A stretch of DNA of 64,000 nucleotides from Paracoccus contaminans (GCF_002105555.1 NZ_CP020612.1:2162001-2226000), one strand, 5' to 3'. Counted from the stretch's first letter, positions 9,181 to 17,396 are shown. Made by a program: numbers and translations. The notes: a model not told the origin generated them from the sequence alone.

Positions 9181-10395
9181 ATGTCCTCCGCCGCCACCCC
9201 GTCCTCATCCGCCCGCCTGCCGCAGGGCGAACTGATCGCGCTGCTCGCGTTGCTGTTCGCGACGGTCGCCTTCTCGATGGACGCGATGCTGCCGGCCCTG
9301 CCGGAGATCGCGGCCGCGCTGACCCCGGAGCGGGCGAACCGGGCGCAGCTGGTCCTGACCAGTTTCGTGGCGGGCATGGGGCTGGGCACGCTGTTCGCGG
9401 GGCCGATATCGGATGCCATCGGCCGCAAGCGCGCCATGGGGATTGGCTTTGCGATCTATCTGCTGGCAGCCGCCGCGGCGCTGTTTGCCAATTCGCTCGA
9501 GCTGCTGCTGGCCGCGCGCTTTGTCCAGGGGCTGGGGGCGGCGGGGCCGCGGATCGTCGGCACGGCGCTGGTGCGCGATCTTTACCAGGGGCGCGAGATG
9601 GCCCGCATCACCAGCGTCGTGATGATGGTGTTCATGATCGTCCCGGCGATCGCGCCCTCGCTGGGGATGGTGTTCAGCCGCGCGCTGGGATGGCACGGCG
9701 TCTTTTACGCCTTCATCGGCTTCGGCCTTGTCGGCTGGCTGTGGTTCGGCCTGCGCCAGCCCGAAACGCTGCCGGCCCCGGCCCGCCGCCCCCTGGCGCT
9801 TGCCCCGCTGATCGCAGGGGCGCGCGAGGTGCTGGCCGACCGCGAGGTGGTGCTGTGCACCGTCGTGATCGCGCTGGGCTTTGGGCAGATGTTCGCGCTG
9901 CTTTCCTCGGCCCAGCAGCTGTTCGGGGAAACCTATGGACGGGGCGATCGCTTTCCGCTGTGGTTCGCGGCCATGGCGGTGCTGTCGGGCTGCGGAACCT
10001 TTGCCAATTCGCGCATGGTCATGCGGATCGGGATGTATCGCATCGCCCGCAGGGCCTATGGCGCGCAGATCGTGATCGCCGGGGTCTTTCTGCTGACGCT
10101 GCTGACGGGGTTCCTGCCGCAGGGCCTGCGCTTTGCCGCGTTCTTCCTGTGGGCGGTCAGCCTGTTCACGATGGCCGGGCTGACCTTCGGCAACCTGAAC
10201 GCCATGGCGATGCAGCGCATGGGCCATATCGCGGGCATGACCGCCTCGGTCGTCTCGGCGCTGTCGACGCTGGGCGCGGTGCTGATCGCGGCGCCGGTCG
10301 GCCAGGCCTATGACGGCAGCGCCGTTCCGGTGACGGCGGCGGCGCTGGTCTGCTCGGCCCTGGCATGGTGGATCATGGGGTTCATGCGCAGCTGA
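9181..10395 (+). CDS. Bcr/CflA-family drug-resistance MFS transporter
   Basis: The 404-residue protein has the twelve-helix MFS pattern, the opening SMDAMLPALPEIAAAL typical of Bcr/CflA transporters, motif A in GPISDAIGRKRAMGIG, and the FVQGLGAAGPRIVGTALVRD segment in helix 4. Relatives export drugs such as bicyclomycin, or small metabolites and peptides, by proton antiport at the inner membrane. The start is taken at ATG 9181, seven bases after GGGAG; an in-frame GTG at 9160 would add seven residues. No regulator is adjacent. The rpsD promoter begins only 14 bases after its stop. Confidence 0.9.
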   Translation: MSSAATPSSSARLPQGELIALLALLFATVAFSMDAMLPALPEIAAALTPERANRAQLVLTSFVAGMGLGTLFAGPISDAIGRKRAMGIGFAIYLLAAAAALFANSLELLLAARFVQGLGAAGPRIVGTALVRDLYQGREMARITSVVMMVFMIVPAIAPSLGMVFSRALGWHGVFYAFIGFGLVGWLWFGLRQPETLPAPARRPLALAPLIAGAREVLADREVVLCTVVIALGFGQMFALLSSAQQLFGETYGRGDRFPLWFAAMAVLSGCGTFANSRMVMRIGMYRIARRAYGAQIVIAGVFLLTLLTGFLPQGLRFAAFFLWAVSLFTMAGLTFGNLNAMAMQRMGHIAGMTASVVSALSTLGAVLIAAPVGQAYDGSAVPVTAAALVCSALAWWIMGFMRS

Positions 10396-10408
10396 ACCGC
10401 GCAGGCGG

Positions 10409-10436
10409 TTGACTTGGCCCCGCATGGGCCTATAAC
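10409..10436 (+). promoter_or_regulatory. Sigma-70-type promoter of rpsD
   Basis: The -35 hexamer TTGACT (10409-10414) and -10 hexamer TATAAC (10431-10436) are separated by 16 bases, in a position giving a transcription start near 10443 and a 5' leader of about 92 bases before rpsD. It is one of the best hexamer pairs in the window. Confidence 0.75.
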
Positions 10437-10449
10437 GCGCGCTTCCATT

Positions 10450-10508
10450 GGTGTTGGTGGACCCCGCAAGGGGAAGCCTGTCGCCCGCTTGCGGGAAAGG
10501 ACAACGCC
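10450..10508 (+). promoter_or_regulatory. Structured 5' leader of rpsD: three-way junction candidate
   Basis: An outer helix pairs GGTGTTG (10450-10456) with CAACGCC (10502-10508), seven pairs including one G-U. It encloses two hairpins with highly stable tetraloops: CCCC-GCAA-GGGG (10462-10473, a GNRA loop) and CCCG-CTTG-CGGG (10484-10495, a CUUG loop). S4 is known in other bacteria to repress its own operon by binding structured leader mRNA, so an autoregulatory leader is a reasonable inference. The function here is untested. Confidence 0.5.
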
Positions 10509-10534
10509 CTTCACACGAACGAAGGAGATCAGCG

Positions 10535-11155
10535 ATGACCAAACGCACCGCTGCCAAATACAAGATCGACCGCCGCATGGGCGAGAACATCTGGGGCCGT
10601 GCCAAATCCCCGGTGAACAAGCGTGAATACGGCCCCGGCCAGCATGGCCAGCGCCGCAAGAACAAGCTGTCCGACTTCGGCACCCAGTTGCGCGCCAAGC
10701 AGAAGCTCAAGGGCTATTACGGCGATCTGACCGAAAAGCAGTTCCGCCGCATCTATGCCGAGGCCGAGCGCCTGCGCGGCGACACCGGCGAGATGCTGAT
10801 TGGCCTGCTGGAGCGTCGGCTGGATGCCGTCGTCTATCGTGCCAAGTTCGTGCCCACGATCTTTGCCGCGCGCCAGTTCGTCAACCACGGCCATGTCACC
10901 GTGAACGGCCAGCGCGTCAACATCGCGTCCTACCGCGTCAAGGAAGGCGATGTGATCGCCGTTCGCGACAAATCCCGCCAGCTGGCTATCGTGCTGGAAG
11001 CGGTCGGTCTTGCCGAACGGGACGTGCCCGATTACCTGGATGTGGACCACGGCAAGATGAGCGCCACTTTCGTGCGCACCCCCGCGCTGGGCGATGTGCC
11101 CTATGCGGTGCAGATGGAACCGAACCTGGTCGTCGAATACTACGCCAAGAACTGA
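10535..11155 (+). CDS. rpsD: 30S ribosomal protein S4
   Basis: The 206-residue protein matches S4 throughout: the N-terminal [18 protein letters not shown], the [20 protein letters not shown] segment, and the S4 RNA-binding domain [20 protein letters not shown] around residues 95-115. The zinc-type cysteines found in some S4 variants are absent, giving the Cys-minus form. S4 binds 16S rRNA early in 30S assembly. The start ATG 10535 follows GAAGGAG. The gene stands alone, outside the alpha operon, as is common in Alphaproteobacteria, with its own promoter and a rho-independent terminator. Confidence 0.98.
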   Translation: MTKRTAAKYKIDRRMGENIWGRAKSPVNKREYGPGQHGQRRKNKLSDFGTQLRAKQKLKGYYGDLTEKQFRRIYAEAERLRGDTGEMLIGLLERRLDAVVYRAKFVPTIFAARQFVNHGHVTVNGQRVNIASYRVKEGDVIAVRDKSRQLAIVLEAVGLAERDVPDYLDVDHGKMSATFVRTPALGDVPYAVQMEPNLVVEYYAKN

Positions 11156-11179
11156 TCGCGCCTGTGCCTTCACAATCAG

Positions 11180-11206
11180 CGCCGTCCCCTATGGGGCGGC
11201 GTTTTT
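11180..11206 (+). terminator. Rho-independent terminator of rpsD
   Basis: The stem CGCCG-(T)-CCCC (11180-11189) pairs with GGGG-CGGCG (11193-11201), with one bulged T and the loop TAT, followed directly by five T residues (11202-11206). It starts 25 bases after the rpsD stop. Confidence 0.85.
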
Positions 11207-11498
11207 CATGGGGCGCCGGCCCGCGCGGCATGCGGGCGGCGGGGTTTTTTCAGGCCTCGCGCCGCACAAGGCGATGCACCAGGCCGGGGCAGGGGCAGGC
11301 GCCGCAACAGGCCGGCAACATCGCCTGCCACTCCGCGCCCCATGCGGCCCTGCGCGACGCCGCGCAAGCTGGGCGGCGTGACCTTGTGCCGCATCTGCGC
11401 CCTGGCGCGGCTGGCAGCCACTGTCTGCCCAGGGGCCGTGTCGGGCCGGCCGCCATCGGCCTGGCGCCCCTCTTGTCCCAGGCTGCGGGGTGATGGCC

Positions 11499-12260
11499 AT
11501 GCCGGCGCCGCCTGACGAAATCCAGCCCCTGGCGGGCGAGACATTGATCGTGGGCGTGCCCGGCTATGACGGGCCGCTCGACCTGCTGCTGGCGCTGGCC
11601 CGCACGCAGAAGGTTGACCTGATGCAGGTCAGCGTTCTCGCGCTGGCCGAGCAGTATCTGGCCTTTGTCGAACAGGCGCGCAGCCTGCGGATCGAACTGG
11701 CTGCGGATTATCTGGTGATGGCGGCCTGGCTGGCCTTTCTGAAATCGCGTCTGCTGCTGCCCCCCGATCCGCAGTCCGGCGATGCCGAGGGCGAGGACAT
11801 GGCCGCGCATCTGGCCTTCCGTCTGGAACGGCTGGACGCCATGCGCGCGGCGGCGGCGCGGCTGATGGGGCGGCCGCGGCTGGGGCTGGACCGTTTCCCC
11901 CGCGGGGCGCCCGAAACCGTGGCGCGCAGCAGGACGGTCCGCTGGCAGGCCGGCCTGATCGACCTGATGCAGGCCTATGCCCGCCTGCGCACCCGCGACG
12001 AGTTTCGGCCCTATGCCTTTGACCGCCGCGACATCTGCACCCTGGAACAGGCGCTTGAACGTCTGGCCGGGTCGATCGGCCCGGCAATGGGCTGGACAGA
12101 CCTGCTGGCCTTTCTGCCCCCTGGCTGGTCAGAGACCGAGCCGCGCCGCCGGTCGGCCGCCGCCGCCACCTTTGCCGCGGCGCTGGAACTGACCAAGCAG
12201 GGCCGGATCGACCTGCGGCAGGACGGCAGCTTTGCACCCATCGCCCTGCGCCCCCGATGA
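11499..12260 (+). CDS. scpA: Segregation and condensation protein A
   Basis: The product (253 residues) has the ScpA kleisin pattern: GYDGPLDLLLALARTQKVDL near the N-terminus, followed by the helix AADYLVMAAWLAFLKSRLLL that contacts the SMC neck, and a C-terminal helical/winged domain. ScpA bridges the SMC heads in the condensin that organises and segregates the chromosome. It overlaps scpB by four bases, giving translational coupling. Three in-frame starts (GTG 11490, ATG 11493, ATG 11499) are possible; 11499 has the best spacing from GCGGGG. In related genomes a nagZ-like gene often lies just upstream, but here 290 bases without a gene precede it. Confidence 0.93.
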   Translation: MPAPPDEIQPLAGETLIVGVPGYDGPLDLLLALARTQKVDLMQVSVLALAEQYLAFVEQARSLRIELAADYLVMAAWLAFLKSRLLLPPDPQSGDAEGEDMAAHLAFRLERLDAMRAAAARLMGRPRLGLDRFPRGAPETVARSRTVRWQAGLIDLMQAYARLRTRDEFRPYAFDRRDICTLEQALERLAGSIGPAMGWTDLLAFLPPGWSETEPRRRSAAAATFAAALELTKQGRIDLRQDGSFAPIALRPR

Positions 12261-12907
12261 CCGATGCGCCCGCCCCCTTTGCGCCGACACCGATCGAGGC
12301 GCAGGAGCGCATGGTTGAGGCGATGCTGTTCGCCAGTGCCCGGCCGCTGGGCGTGCCCGAGCTGGCCGCCCGGATGCCGCCCGGCAGCGACCCGGCCGAG
12401 GCGCTGCGGCGGCTGGCCCTTCGCTATCGGGATCGGGGGGTGGAGCTGGCGCGCATCGGCGATGCCTATGCCTTCCGCACCGCGCCCGATCTCGGGTTCC
12501 TGATGCATGATCAGGTGGTCGAAACGCGCCGCCTGTCGCGTGCCGCCACGGAAACGCTGGCCATCATCGCCTATCACCAGCCCGTCACCCGCGCCGAGAT
12601 CGAGGAGATCCGCGGCGTCGCGGTCAGCCGCGGCACGCTTGACCAGCTGATCGAGATGGGCTGGGTGCGGCTGGGACGCCGGCGGCAAGGCCCCGGCCGC
12701 CCCGTCACCTTCGTGGTGACCGAGGCGTTCCTGGATCATTTCGGCCTGTCCAGCACCCGTGACCTGCCCGGCCTGGCCGAGCTGCGCGCCGCCGGGCTTT
12801 TGGACCCTGCCGGCCCCATGGCGGCGCAGTCAGGGCTTGCCCATGGCGCGGCGCAGGCCGATATAGCGCAGGACGACGCGCCGGGCGAAGATCTTTTCGG
12901 CGACTGA
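12257..12907 (+). CDS. scpB: Segregation and condensation protein B
   Basis: The 216-residue protein has two winged-helix domains as expected of ScpB: the first around VEAMLFASARPLGVPELAAR (17-36) and the second containing ETLAIIAYHQPVTRAEIEEI and RGVAVSRGTLDQLIEMGWV. The conserved GRRRQGPGRPVTFVVTEAFL follows, then a variable acidic tail. ScpB forms a dimer that binds the ScpA middle region within the SMC-ScpAB complex. The ATGA overlap with scpA indicates coupled translation. A small basic gene follows after ten bases. Confidence 0.95.
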   Translation: MTDAPAPFAPTPIEAQERMVEAMLFASARPLGVPELAARMPPGSDPAEALRRLALRYRDRGVELARIGDAYAFRTAPDLGFLMHDQVVETRRLSRAATETLAIIAYHQPVTRAEIEEIRGVAVSRGTLDQLIEMGWVRLGRRRQGPGRPVTFVVTEAFLDHFGLSSTRDLPGLAELRAAGLLDPAGPMAAQSGLAHGAAQADIAQDDAPGEDLFGD

Positions 12908-12917
12908 GGGACGATCG

Positions 12918-13133
12918 ATGAACCTGAACGGCATGATGGGCAGGATGGGCCGCTTTCTGGCGGGCAGGCTGCTGAAGCGGGCTGCACGCAAGAACCCTGC
13001 GCCCCCGGCAGGTAAGGATGCCCGCACCGGCAAGGCGGATGCGCCGCAGGCCGGCAAGCAGGCCAGGGCCGCGCGCGAGAGCGTCAAGCGCGCCCGCAAG
13101 GCCGCCCAGCTTGCCCGCCGGATGAGCCGCTGA
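12918..13133 (+). CDS. Small basic Ala/Arg/Lys-rich protein downstream of scpB
   Basis: The 71-residue product begins MNLNGMMGRMGRFLAGRLLK and continues as an Ala/Lys/Arg-rich helix-forming stretch ending ARRMSR; the predicted charge is strongly positive. It lies ten bases after the scpB stop, with GAGGGACGATCG before its ATG, so it is probably the last gene of the scpAB operon. No domain is recognisable. The amphipathic start and basic body could suit membrane- or nucleic-acid association, but that is speculation. Codon use resembles the neighbours, supporting a real gene. Confidence 0.6.
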   Translation: MNLNGMMGRMGRFLAGRLLKRAARKNPAPPAGKDARTGKADAPQAGKQARAARESVKRARKAAQLARRMSR

Positions 13134-13142
13134 CCGGCCCGC

Positions 13143-14210
13143 TCAGCGGAACTGCTTGGCCAGCTTCAGCCCCTGTCCCTGATAGTTCGAGGCGATCCCG
13201 TCGCCGTAAAGCTGATCGGGGCGGGCGATCATGCGTTCATAGACCAGCCGCCCGACAATCTGGCCGTGTTCCAGGGCAAAGGGCGCCTCGTGACAGCGCA
13301 CCTCCAGCACGCCGCGCGCCCCCCGCCCGCCGGGCCCATGGCCGAAGCCGGGATCGAAAAACCCTGCGTAATGGACGCGGAATTCACCCGCCATCGCCAG
13401 ATAGGGCGACATTTCCGCCGCATGATCGGGGGGGATCGCCACCGATTCGCGGCTGACGAGGATATAGAACGCGCCCGGATCGAGGATCAGCCGGCCCTCG
13501 CGCGTGCGCAATTCGTCCCAGAAGTCTGCGGCCGGATAGGATGCGATGCGGTCAAGATCGATGACCCCGGTATGCGGCCGCGCGCGATAGCCGACCAGAT
13601 CGCCCGCGGCGGGGCGCAGATCCACGGAAAATCCCAGGCCCTGGTCGATCAGGGGCGCCCCGTCCACCAGCGGATCAGCCGCATGCAGCGCGCGCAGCGC
13701 CGCATCGTCGAGCCGCGCCTGCCCCCTGCGCAGCCGCAGCTGGTTCAGGCGCATCCCCGGCCGGACCAGCACGGAAAAGCTGCGCGGGCAGATTTCTGCA
13801 TAAAGCGGGCCGTCATAGCCATCGGGCAGGCGGTCGAATTCCGTCCCGTCATCGGTGACAAGACGCGTCAGCAGATCGAGCCGGCCCGTCGATGACTTGG
13901 CGTTCGCCACCGCCTCGATCCCGTCGGGCAGGGCCAGCCGCTCGACCAGGGGGACCAGATAGACGCAGCCCTTTTCCAGCACCGCCCCCTGCGACAGGTC
14001 CATCCGGTGCATCTCGAAATCGGGCAGCCGTTCGGCGATGGTCCGGCCGCGCCCCGCCAGAAAGGACGCACGCAGCCGCCAGGCGGTTTGCCCCAGCCGC
14101 AGGTCGATGCTGGCCGGCTGGATCTGGCCGGGCAAAAGCGGGACAGGCGCGCCGATCGCGCCCTGGTCGATCAGACGGCGCAGGGCGCTGTCAGGAAGAA
14201 CGCCGTCCAC
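13143..14210 (-). CDS. dcd: 2'-deoxycytidine 5'-triphosphate deaminase
   Basis: The 355-residue protein resembles the long dCTP deaminase form of Alphaproteobacteria, with PGQIQPASIDLRLGQTAWRL near the N-terminus, VANAKSSTGRLDLLTRLVTD in the middle, and a second related half containing SRESVAIPPDHAAEMSPYLA and AGFFDPGFGHGPGG. The E. coli enzyme is about 193 residues, so this protein looks like a two-domain version. It converts dCTP to dUTP for dTMP synthesis. The start is the GTG at 14210, seven bases after AGGGGG; the frame continues upstream into the tRNA but is not family-like there. It is transcribed away from tRNA-Pro on the same strand. Confidence 0.9.
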   Translation of the reverse strand: MDGVLPDSALRRLIDQGAIGAPVPLLPGQIQPASIDLRLGQTAWRLRASFLAGRGRTIAERLPDFEMHRMDLSQGAVLEKGCVYLVPLVERLALPDGIEAVANAKSSTGRLDLLTRLVTDDGTEFDRLPDGYDGPLYAEICPRSFSVLVRPGMRLNQLRLRRGQARLDDAALRALHAADPLVDGAPLIDQGLGFSVDLRPAAGDLVGYRARPHTGVIDLDRIASYPAADFWDELRTREGRLILDPGAFYILVSRESVAIPPDHAAEMSPYLAMAGEFRVHYAGFFDPGFGHGPGGRGARGVLEVRCHEAPFALEHGQIVGRLVYERMIARPDQLYGDGIASNYQGQGLKLAKQFR

Positions 14211-14237
14211 TGTTGCCCCCTGATGCGGCCGGATAAG

Positions 14238-14272
14238 CGAACGCCCACCCCCTTGCGGGGGCGGGCGGTTCG
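14238..14272 (-). terminator. GC-rich hairpin downstream of tRNA-Pro
   Basis: An imperfect inverted repeat (left arm 14238-14252, right arm 14257-14272, central TTGC) lies four bases beyond the tRNA 3' end on the minus strand. No clear U-tract follows, so it may act as a processing or termination hairpin; it also sits just upstream of the dcd start. Confidence 0.4.
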
Positions 14273-14275
14273 TGA

Positions 14276-14353
14276 TGGTCGGGCCGGCGAGATTCGAACT
14301 CGCGGCCTTCCGCCCCCCAGACGGACGCGCTAACCAGACTGCGCCACGGCCCG
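14276..14353 (-). tRNA. tRNA-Pro (anticodon GGG)
   Basis: Read on the minus strand the sequence folds into a full cloverleaf: acceptor CGGGCCG (14353-14347) with CGGCCCG (14286-14280), D-stem GCGC/GCGC, anticodon stem TCCGT/GCGGA with loop CTGGGGG (anticodon GGG, codons CCC/CCU), and T-arm GCGAG-TTCGAAT-CTCGC. The discriminator is A at 14279 and CCA is encoded at 14278-14276. Confidence 0.95.
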
Positions 14354-14361
14354 ACGGGGGC

Positions 14362-14391
14362 CATATAGAGCCAAGCGGCAGCGCAGCACAA
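14362..14391 (-). promoter_or_regulatory. Candidate promoter of tRNA-Pro
   Basis: On the minus strand TTGTGC (14391-14386) and TATATG (14367-14362) are 18 bases apart, and the predicted start lies only a few bases before the tRNA 5' end, as is usual for tRNA genes. The -35 match is moderate. Confidence 0.45.
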
Positions 14392-14425
14392 GAGGCGCCC
14401 GCGCTTTTCAACAGGGCGGCGGGAA

Positions 14426-14986
14426 TCAGGTGCCGGACAGGGAATCGGCCAGCGCCCCGCGCGCCGTCCTGAGCGCGTCAACCAGCGGAGCGATGCGGGG
14501 CGGCAGGGGTGCCTGCCGATCGCGGAGCGCATCGGCCGTGGCGCAAAGACGGCCCAGCAGACAGCAGGCGGGCGGGGCCGCGATCGCCGCCGGCAAGGCG
14601 CCGGGCAGCGCGCCGGCAGCGGGCGAGGGCTGCGAAGGCGAGGCATCGGACGGCACGGGTGCAGAGGCGCTCTGCCCGGAATCATCGTCGAGCGCGATGC
14701 CCGCCCGCGCCAGCCGGGCCGCACCCCTTGCCCGCAGGCCCGCGCCCCCGTCCAGGGCGATCAGGCGGCAGGCGCCGCGGATCGTCAGCCCCTCCTCGTG
14801 CAGCGCCTCGCGGATGCCGGCGACCAGCAGCACGTCATCGGGCCGGTAATAGCGCCGCCCATCCGCGCGCTTGACGGGCCGCAACGCCGCGAACTGCGTT
14901 TCCCAGTAGCGAAGGACATGGGTGGCCACCCCAACCAGGCGCGCCACCTCGCCGATGCTGCGAAAGGCATGGGGCGATTTGGTCAT
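14426..14986 (-). CDS. MerR-family transcriptional regulator
   Basis: The 186-residue protein has an N-terminal MerR helix-turn-helix, [20 protein letters not shown] then WETQF, and the second wing [20 protein letters not shown]. The remainder is Ala/Pro-rich and low in complexity, with a short helical end; no cysteine metal site is visible. Proteins with this arrangement next to ihfA are a standard feature of Rhodobacterales genomes, where their function is largely unstudied. It lies 19 bases downstream of ihfA on the same strand, suggesting co-transcription, and 73 bases before tRNA-Pro. Confidence 0.88.
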   Translation of the reverse strand: MTKSPHAFRSIGEVARLVGVATHVLRYWETQFAALRPVKRADGRRYYRPDDVLLVAGIREALHEEGLTIRGACRLIALDGGAGLRARGAARLARAGIALDDDSGQSASAPVPSDASPSQPSPAAGALPGALPAAIAAPPACCLLGRLCATADALRDRQAPLPPRIAPLVDALRTARGALADSLSGT

Positions 14987-15005
14987 CGGGCGGCCGCCGC
15001 GCCGG

Positions 15006-15305
15006 TCAGCGATTGCCCGCCGCGACCCGGTCCTTCATCAGATGGGACGGGCGGAAGGACAGCACCCGGCGCGGGGTGATGGGCACCTCCTCGCCGGTCT
15101 TGGGGTTGCGCCCCAGCCGCTCGTTCTTGTCGCGCACGGAAAACGTGCCGAAGGACGAGATCTTGACCTGTTCGCCGCGCACCAGGGCGTCCGACACATG
15201 GCTCAGGACGCTTTCCACCAGCTGCGCGCTTTCGTGCCGCGACAGCCCTACCTCTCGGAACACCGCCTCGGCCAGGTCCATGCGGGTCAGGGTCTTTTCG
15301 CTCAT
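15006..15305 (-). CDS. ihfA: Integration host factor subunit alpha
   Basis: The 99-residue protein matches IHF-alpha: [20 protein letters not shown] at the N-terminus, [20 protein letters not shown], and the DNA-binding arm [23 protein letters not shown] bends DNA strongly and supports transcription, replication and recombination as a heterodimer with IHF-beta. The start is ATG 15305 after AAAGG; an in-frame ATG 15 bases upstream (15320) would add MKGPL and places the ribosome site less well. The MerR gene follows on the same strand. No fabH or plsX gene precedes it here, unlike in many relatives. Confidence 0.96.
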   Translation of the reverse strand: MSEKTLTRMDLAEAVFREVGLSRHESAQLVESVLSHVSDALVRGEQVKISSFGTFSVRDKNERLGRNPKTGEEVPITPRRVLSFRPSHLMKDRVAAGNR

Positions 15306-15473
15306 CAGAGGGCCTTTCATTGGCTGCGAGGGTGCGGCTCGTTCGCCTGCTAGTCAACCTTGCTTTTGGCAGGCGGGTTCCGGAATAGCACGAAAACACC
15401 GCAGCTTGGCCCCTCTTGCCGGGAAAACGGCCCCTGCATAGCTTGACGGCCAGGCAATCGGAAAGGGCGGGGC

Positions 15474-15668
15474 ATGGCCGGCGGCTGGGCAACGGATGGC
15501 GCGGTGAACGAGCAGATCGAGATCAGCACCAGCGAGGCGCTGGCCCGCGTGCGGCTGCGCGCGCGGCAGGGCGGCGAGGGCCGCGCCGATTGCGCCGAAT
15601 GCGGCGAGCCGATCCCCGAGGCGCGGCGCCGCGCGGTGCCGGGGGCCTCGCTGTGCCTGGACTGCTAG
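15474..15668 (+). CDS. Small DksA/TraR-type C4 zinc-finger protein
   Basis: The 64-residue product ends in a C4 zinc-finger with Cys40-x2-Cys43 (CAEC) and Cys61-x2-Cys64 (CLDC), and the linking segment GEPIPEARRRAVPGASLCLD, typical of TraR/DksA C-terminal domains. The N-terminal half is a short helix, EALARVRLRAR. Full DksA is about 150 residues with a coiled coil inserted into the RNA polymerase secondary channel; TraR-like proteins are about half that, so this is at the minimal end. A role as an RNA polymerase modulator is inference. ATG 15474 follows AAGGGCGGGG, and the gene is divergent from ihfA. Confidence 0.8.
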   Translation: MAGGWATDGAVNEQIEISTSEALARVRLRARQGGEGRADCAECGEPIPEARRRAVPGASLCLDC

Positions 15669-15859
15669 GCCGGAAACGACCGCGCCTTCCGCCCGGCAGG
15701 CGGCATCAACCGGCGCGGGTCCAAGGACAGCCAGCTCAGATGACGGACCGGGGCAGCGTCTGAAACACGGCGGGGGCGCGGCGCAGGCGGGCTGCCGCGC
15801 GCCCGGTGGCGGCTGGGATGGCTGATGCAAAGGCCCGCCGGGCCGAAAGCCCGCCCGTT

Positions 15860-16585
15860 TCAGGCGCGGCTTGTCACAGGGCTGGGCGCCCTGCGCTCCT
15901 CTGCCATGATCTCGCCCAGGGGTCTTTGCTGCTGCCCGCCGGGGTCAAGGTTGCCGCCGGCCAGCCAGCGCGCATGGGCGCGCCCGATCGCGGGCCATTC
16001 GGCATCGGTGATGGCGAACCATGCGGTGTCGCGGTTGCGTCCCTTGACGATCATGTGATTGCGAAAGATCCCCTCGGGACGAAAGCCATAGCGTTCGGCG
16101 GCCCGCATCGAGGCGGCGTTCAGCGCGTTGCATTTCCATTCGACCCGGCGATAGCCCGCCTTGAAGGCCCAGCGGATCATCAGCATGATCGCTTCGGATG
16201 CGGCGGGGGTGCGTTGCATCACGGGGGCGATCTGGATGTGCCCGATCTCGATGACGCCGTTCGCCCGGTCGATCCTGAGGAACGAGGCAAGACCGCCGAT
16301 CCTGCCGGTGTCTGCCGCGCGCAGGGCGTAAAACACCGGATCGGCCTGCGCCGCCATCTGCCGCTGCCATTGCAGGTAGCCGGCAAGGTCGGGAAAGGGG
16401 CCATAGCCGAGAAAATCCCACAGCCCATCATGGCCGCGGTTGGCCTCGAACAGCTCCGCGGCATGGCGCGGCGGGTCCAGCCGCTCGAGCGTGACAAAGC
16501 GCCCGGCCAGCGCGGTCATGTCGGGCGCGGGCGGCGCGGCAAAGGCAGGGACAGGCGTTCCGAGGCGATCATCCTCATCGCTCAT
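15860..16585 (-). CDS. GNAT-family N-acetyltransferase (RimJ/RimL-like)
   Basis: The 241-residue protein carries the GNAT core: FVTLERLDPPRHAAELFEAN (30-49), the beta-4/beta-5 region VIEIGHIQIAPVMQRTPAAS with the acetyl-CoA-binding loop, and NALNAASMRAAERYGFRPEG typical of the RimJ/RimL branch that acetylates N-termini or small molecules. The tail after residue 200 is Gln/Arg-rich. The substrate is unknown. The gene stands alone, 82 bases downstream of the response regulator on the same strand. Confidence 0.88.
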   Translation of the reverse strand: MSDEDDRLGTPVPAFAAPPAPDMTALAGRFVTLERLDPPRHAAELFEANRGHDGLWDFLGYGPFPDLAGYLQWQRQMAAQADPVFYALRAADTGRIGGLASFLRIDRANGVIEIGHIQIAPVMQRTPAASEAIMLMIRWAFKAGYRRVEWKCNALNAASMRAAERYGFRPEGIFRNHMIVKGRNRDTAWFAITDAEWPAIGRAHARWLAGGNLDPGGQQQRPLGEIMAEERRAPSPVTSRA

Positions 16586-16667
16586 GCAGGGATCCTTTTC
16601 TTGCGCCCGTCCGGCAGGACGGCACGGGCCTGCCCCATCGTCACCCTGGCATGATCGCCTGGCAAGA

Positions 16668-17396
16668 TCAGGCGGCGCCTGCCAGCCGATCCCGCACCAG
16701 CCAGCCGAGCCTGGTCAAAGGGGCGGCCGGGGGAAGGCCCGCCGCATGATCCTGCGCCAGCGCCGTTGCCGCCTGTTCCAGCGGCGCGTCGCGGGCCGCG
16801 CGGGCCAGGCCGGCGGCAAAGCGCGCGACATGGTCGATGGCCCCGCCATCCGGTGCACCGGCCAGCATCGCGGCAATGTGGGAAAGATCGCCCCGCAGCG
16901 CCGAATCGTCAGGCCGGACGGTGCCGGGATCGAGACACCGCAGCCCCCCCGGCGGCATCCCCTGCGGCAGGGCAGACAGGATCGCCTGCTGGAACTGCGC
17001 CAGGCTTTCGACCGGCTTGCCCAGAAAGCCATCCGCCCCCGCGGCACGGGCCGCCGCCTCGGCCCCCGGATCGCCCGACATGCCGAGGATCACCGGCAGG
17101 CGCGGTGCCTGCCCGGCGAGGCGGGCGATCAGCCCGGCGCCGTTGCCATCGGGCAGGCCCATGTCCACGATCGCCACCGCCGGGCGATAGACCTGCAGGT
17201 GCCGCGCGGCCGTGCGCAGGCTGTCGGCGCGGCGAAGGCGCGCGCCTGAGCGCAGGCACAGCAGGCGCACCGCCTCGGACGCAAAGCGCGAATCCTCGAC
17301 CACCAGCACGGTCAGCCCGCCAAGGGGGCGGCCCGGCAGGCTCGCCCCCCATGGCGGGGCGGCCTCGTCCGGCGGCGCAATCTGGTGCGGTGTCAT
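16668..17396 (-). CDS. Response regulator with receiver domain and non-DNA-binding C-terminus
   Basis: The 242-residue protein has a receiver domain at about 28-140: the acidic pocket Glu34-Asp35 in VVEDS, phospho-acceptor Asp78 in AIVDMGLPDG, Ser107 in LGMSGD, and Lys127 in LGKP. The C-terminal part (140-242) is helical and Ala-rich, with no helix-turn-helix or output enzyme that I recognise; a HPt-like or docking role is possible. The first 27 residues are Pro-rich. No histidine kinase is adjacent, so it is an orphan. Confidence 0.85.
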   Translation of the reverse strand: MTPHQIAPPDEAAPPWGASLPGRPLGGLTVLVVEDSRFASEAVRLLCLRSGARLRRADSLRTAARHLQVYRPAVAIVDMGLPDGNGAGLIARLAGQAPRLPVILGMSGDPGAEAAARAAGADGFLGKPVESLAQFQQAILSALPQGMPPGGLRCLDPGTVRPDDSALRGDLSHIAAMLAGAPDGGAIDHVARFAAGLARAARDAPLEQAATALAQDHAAGLPPAAPLTRLGWLVRDRLAGAA

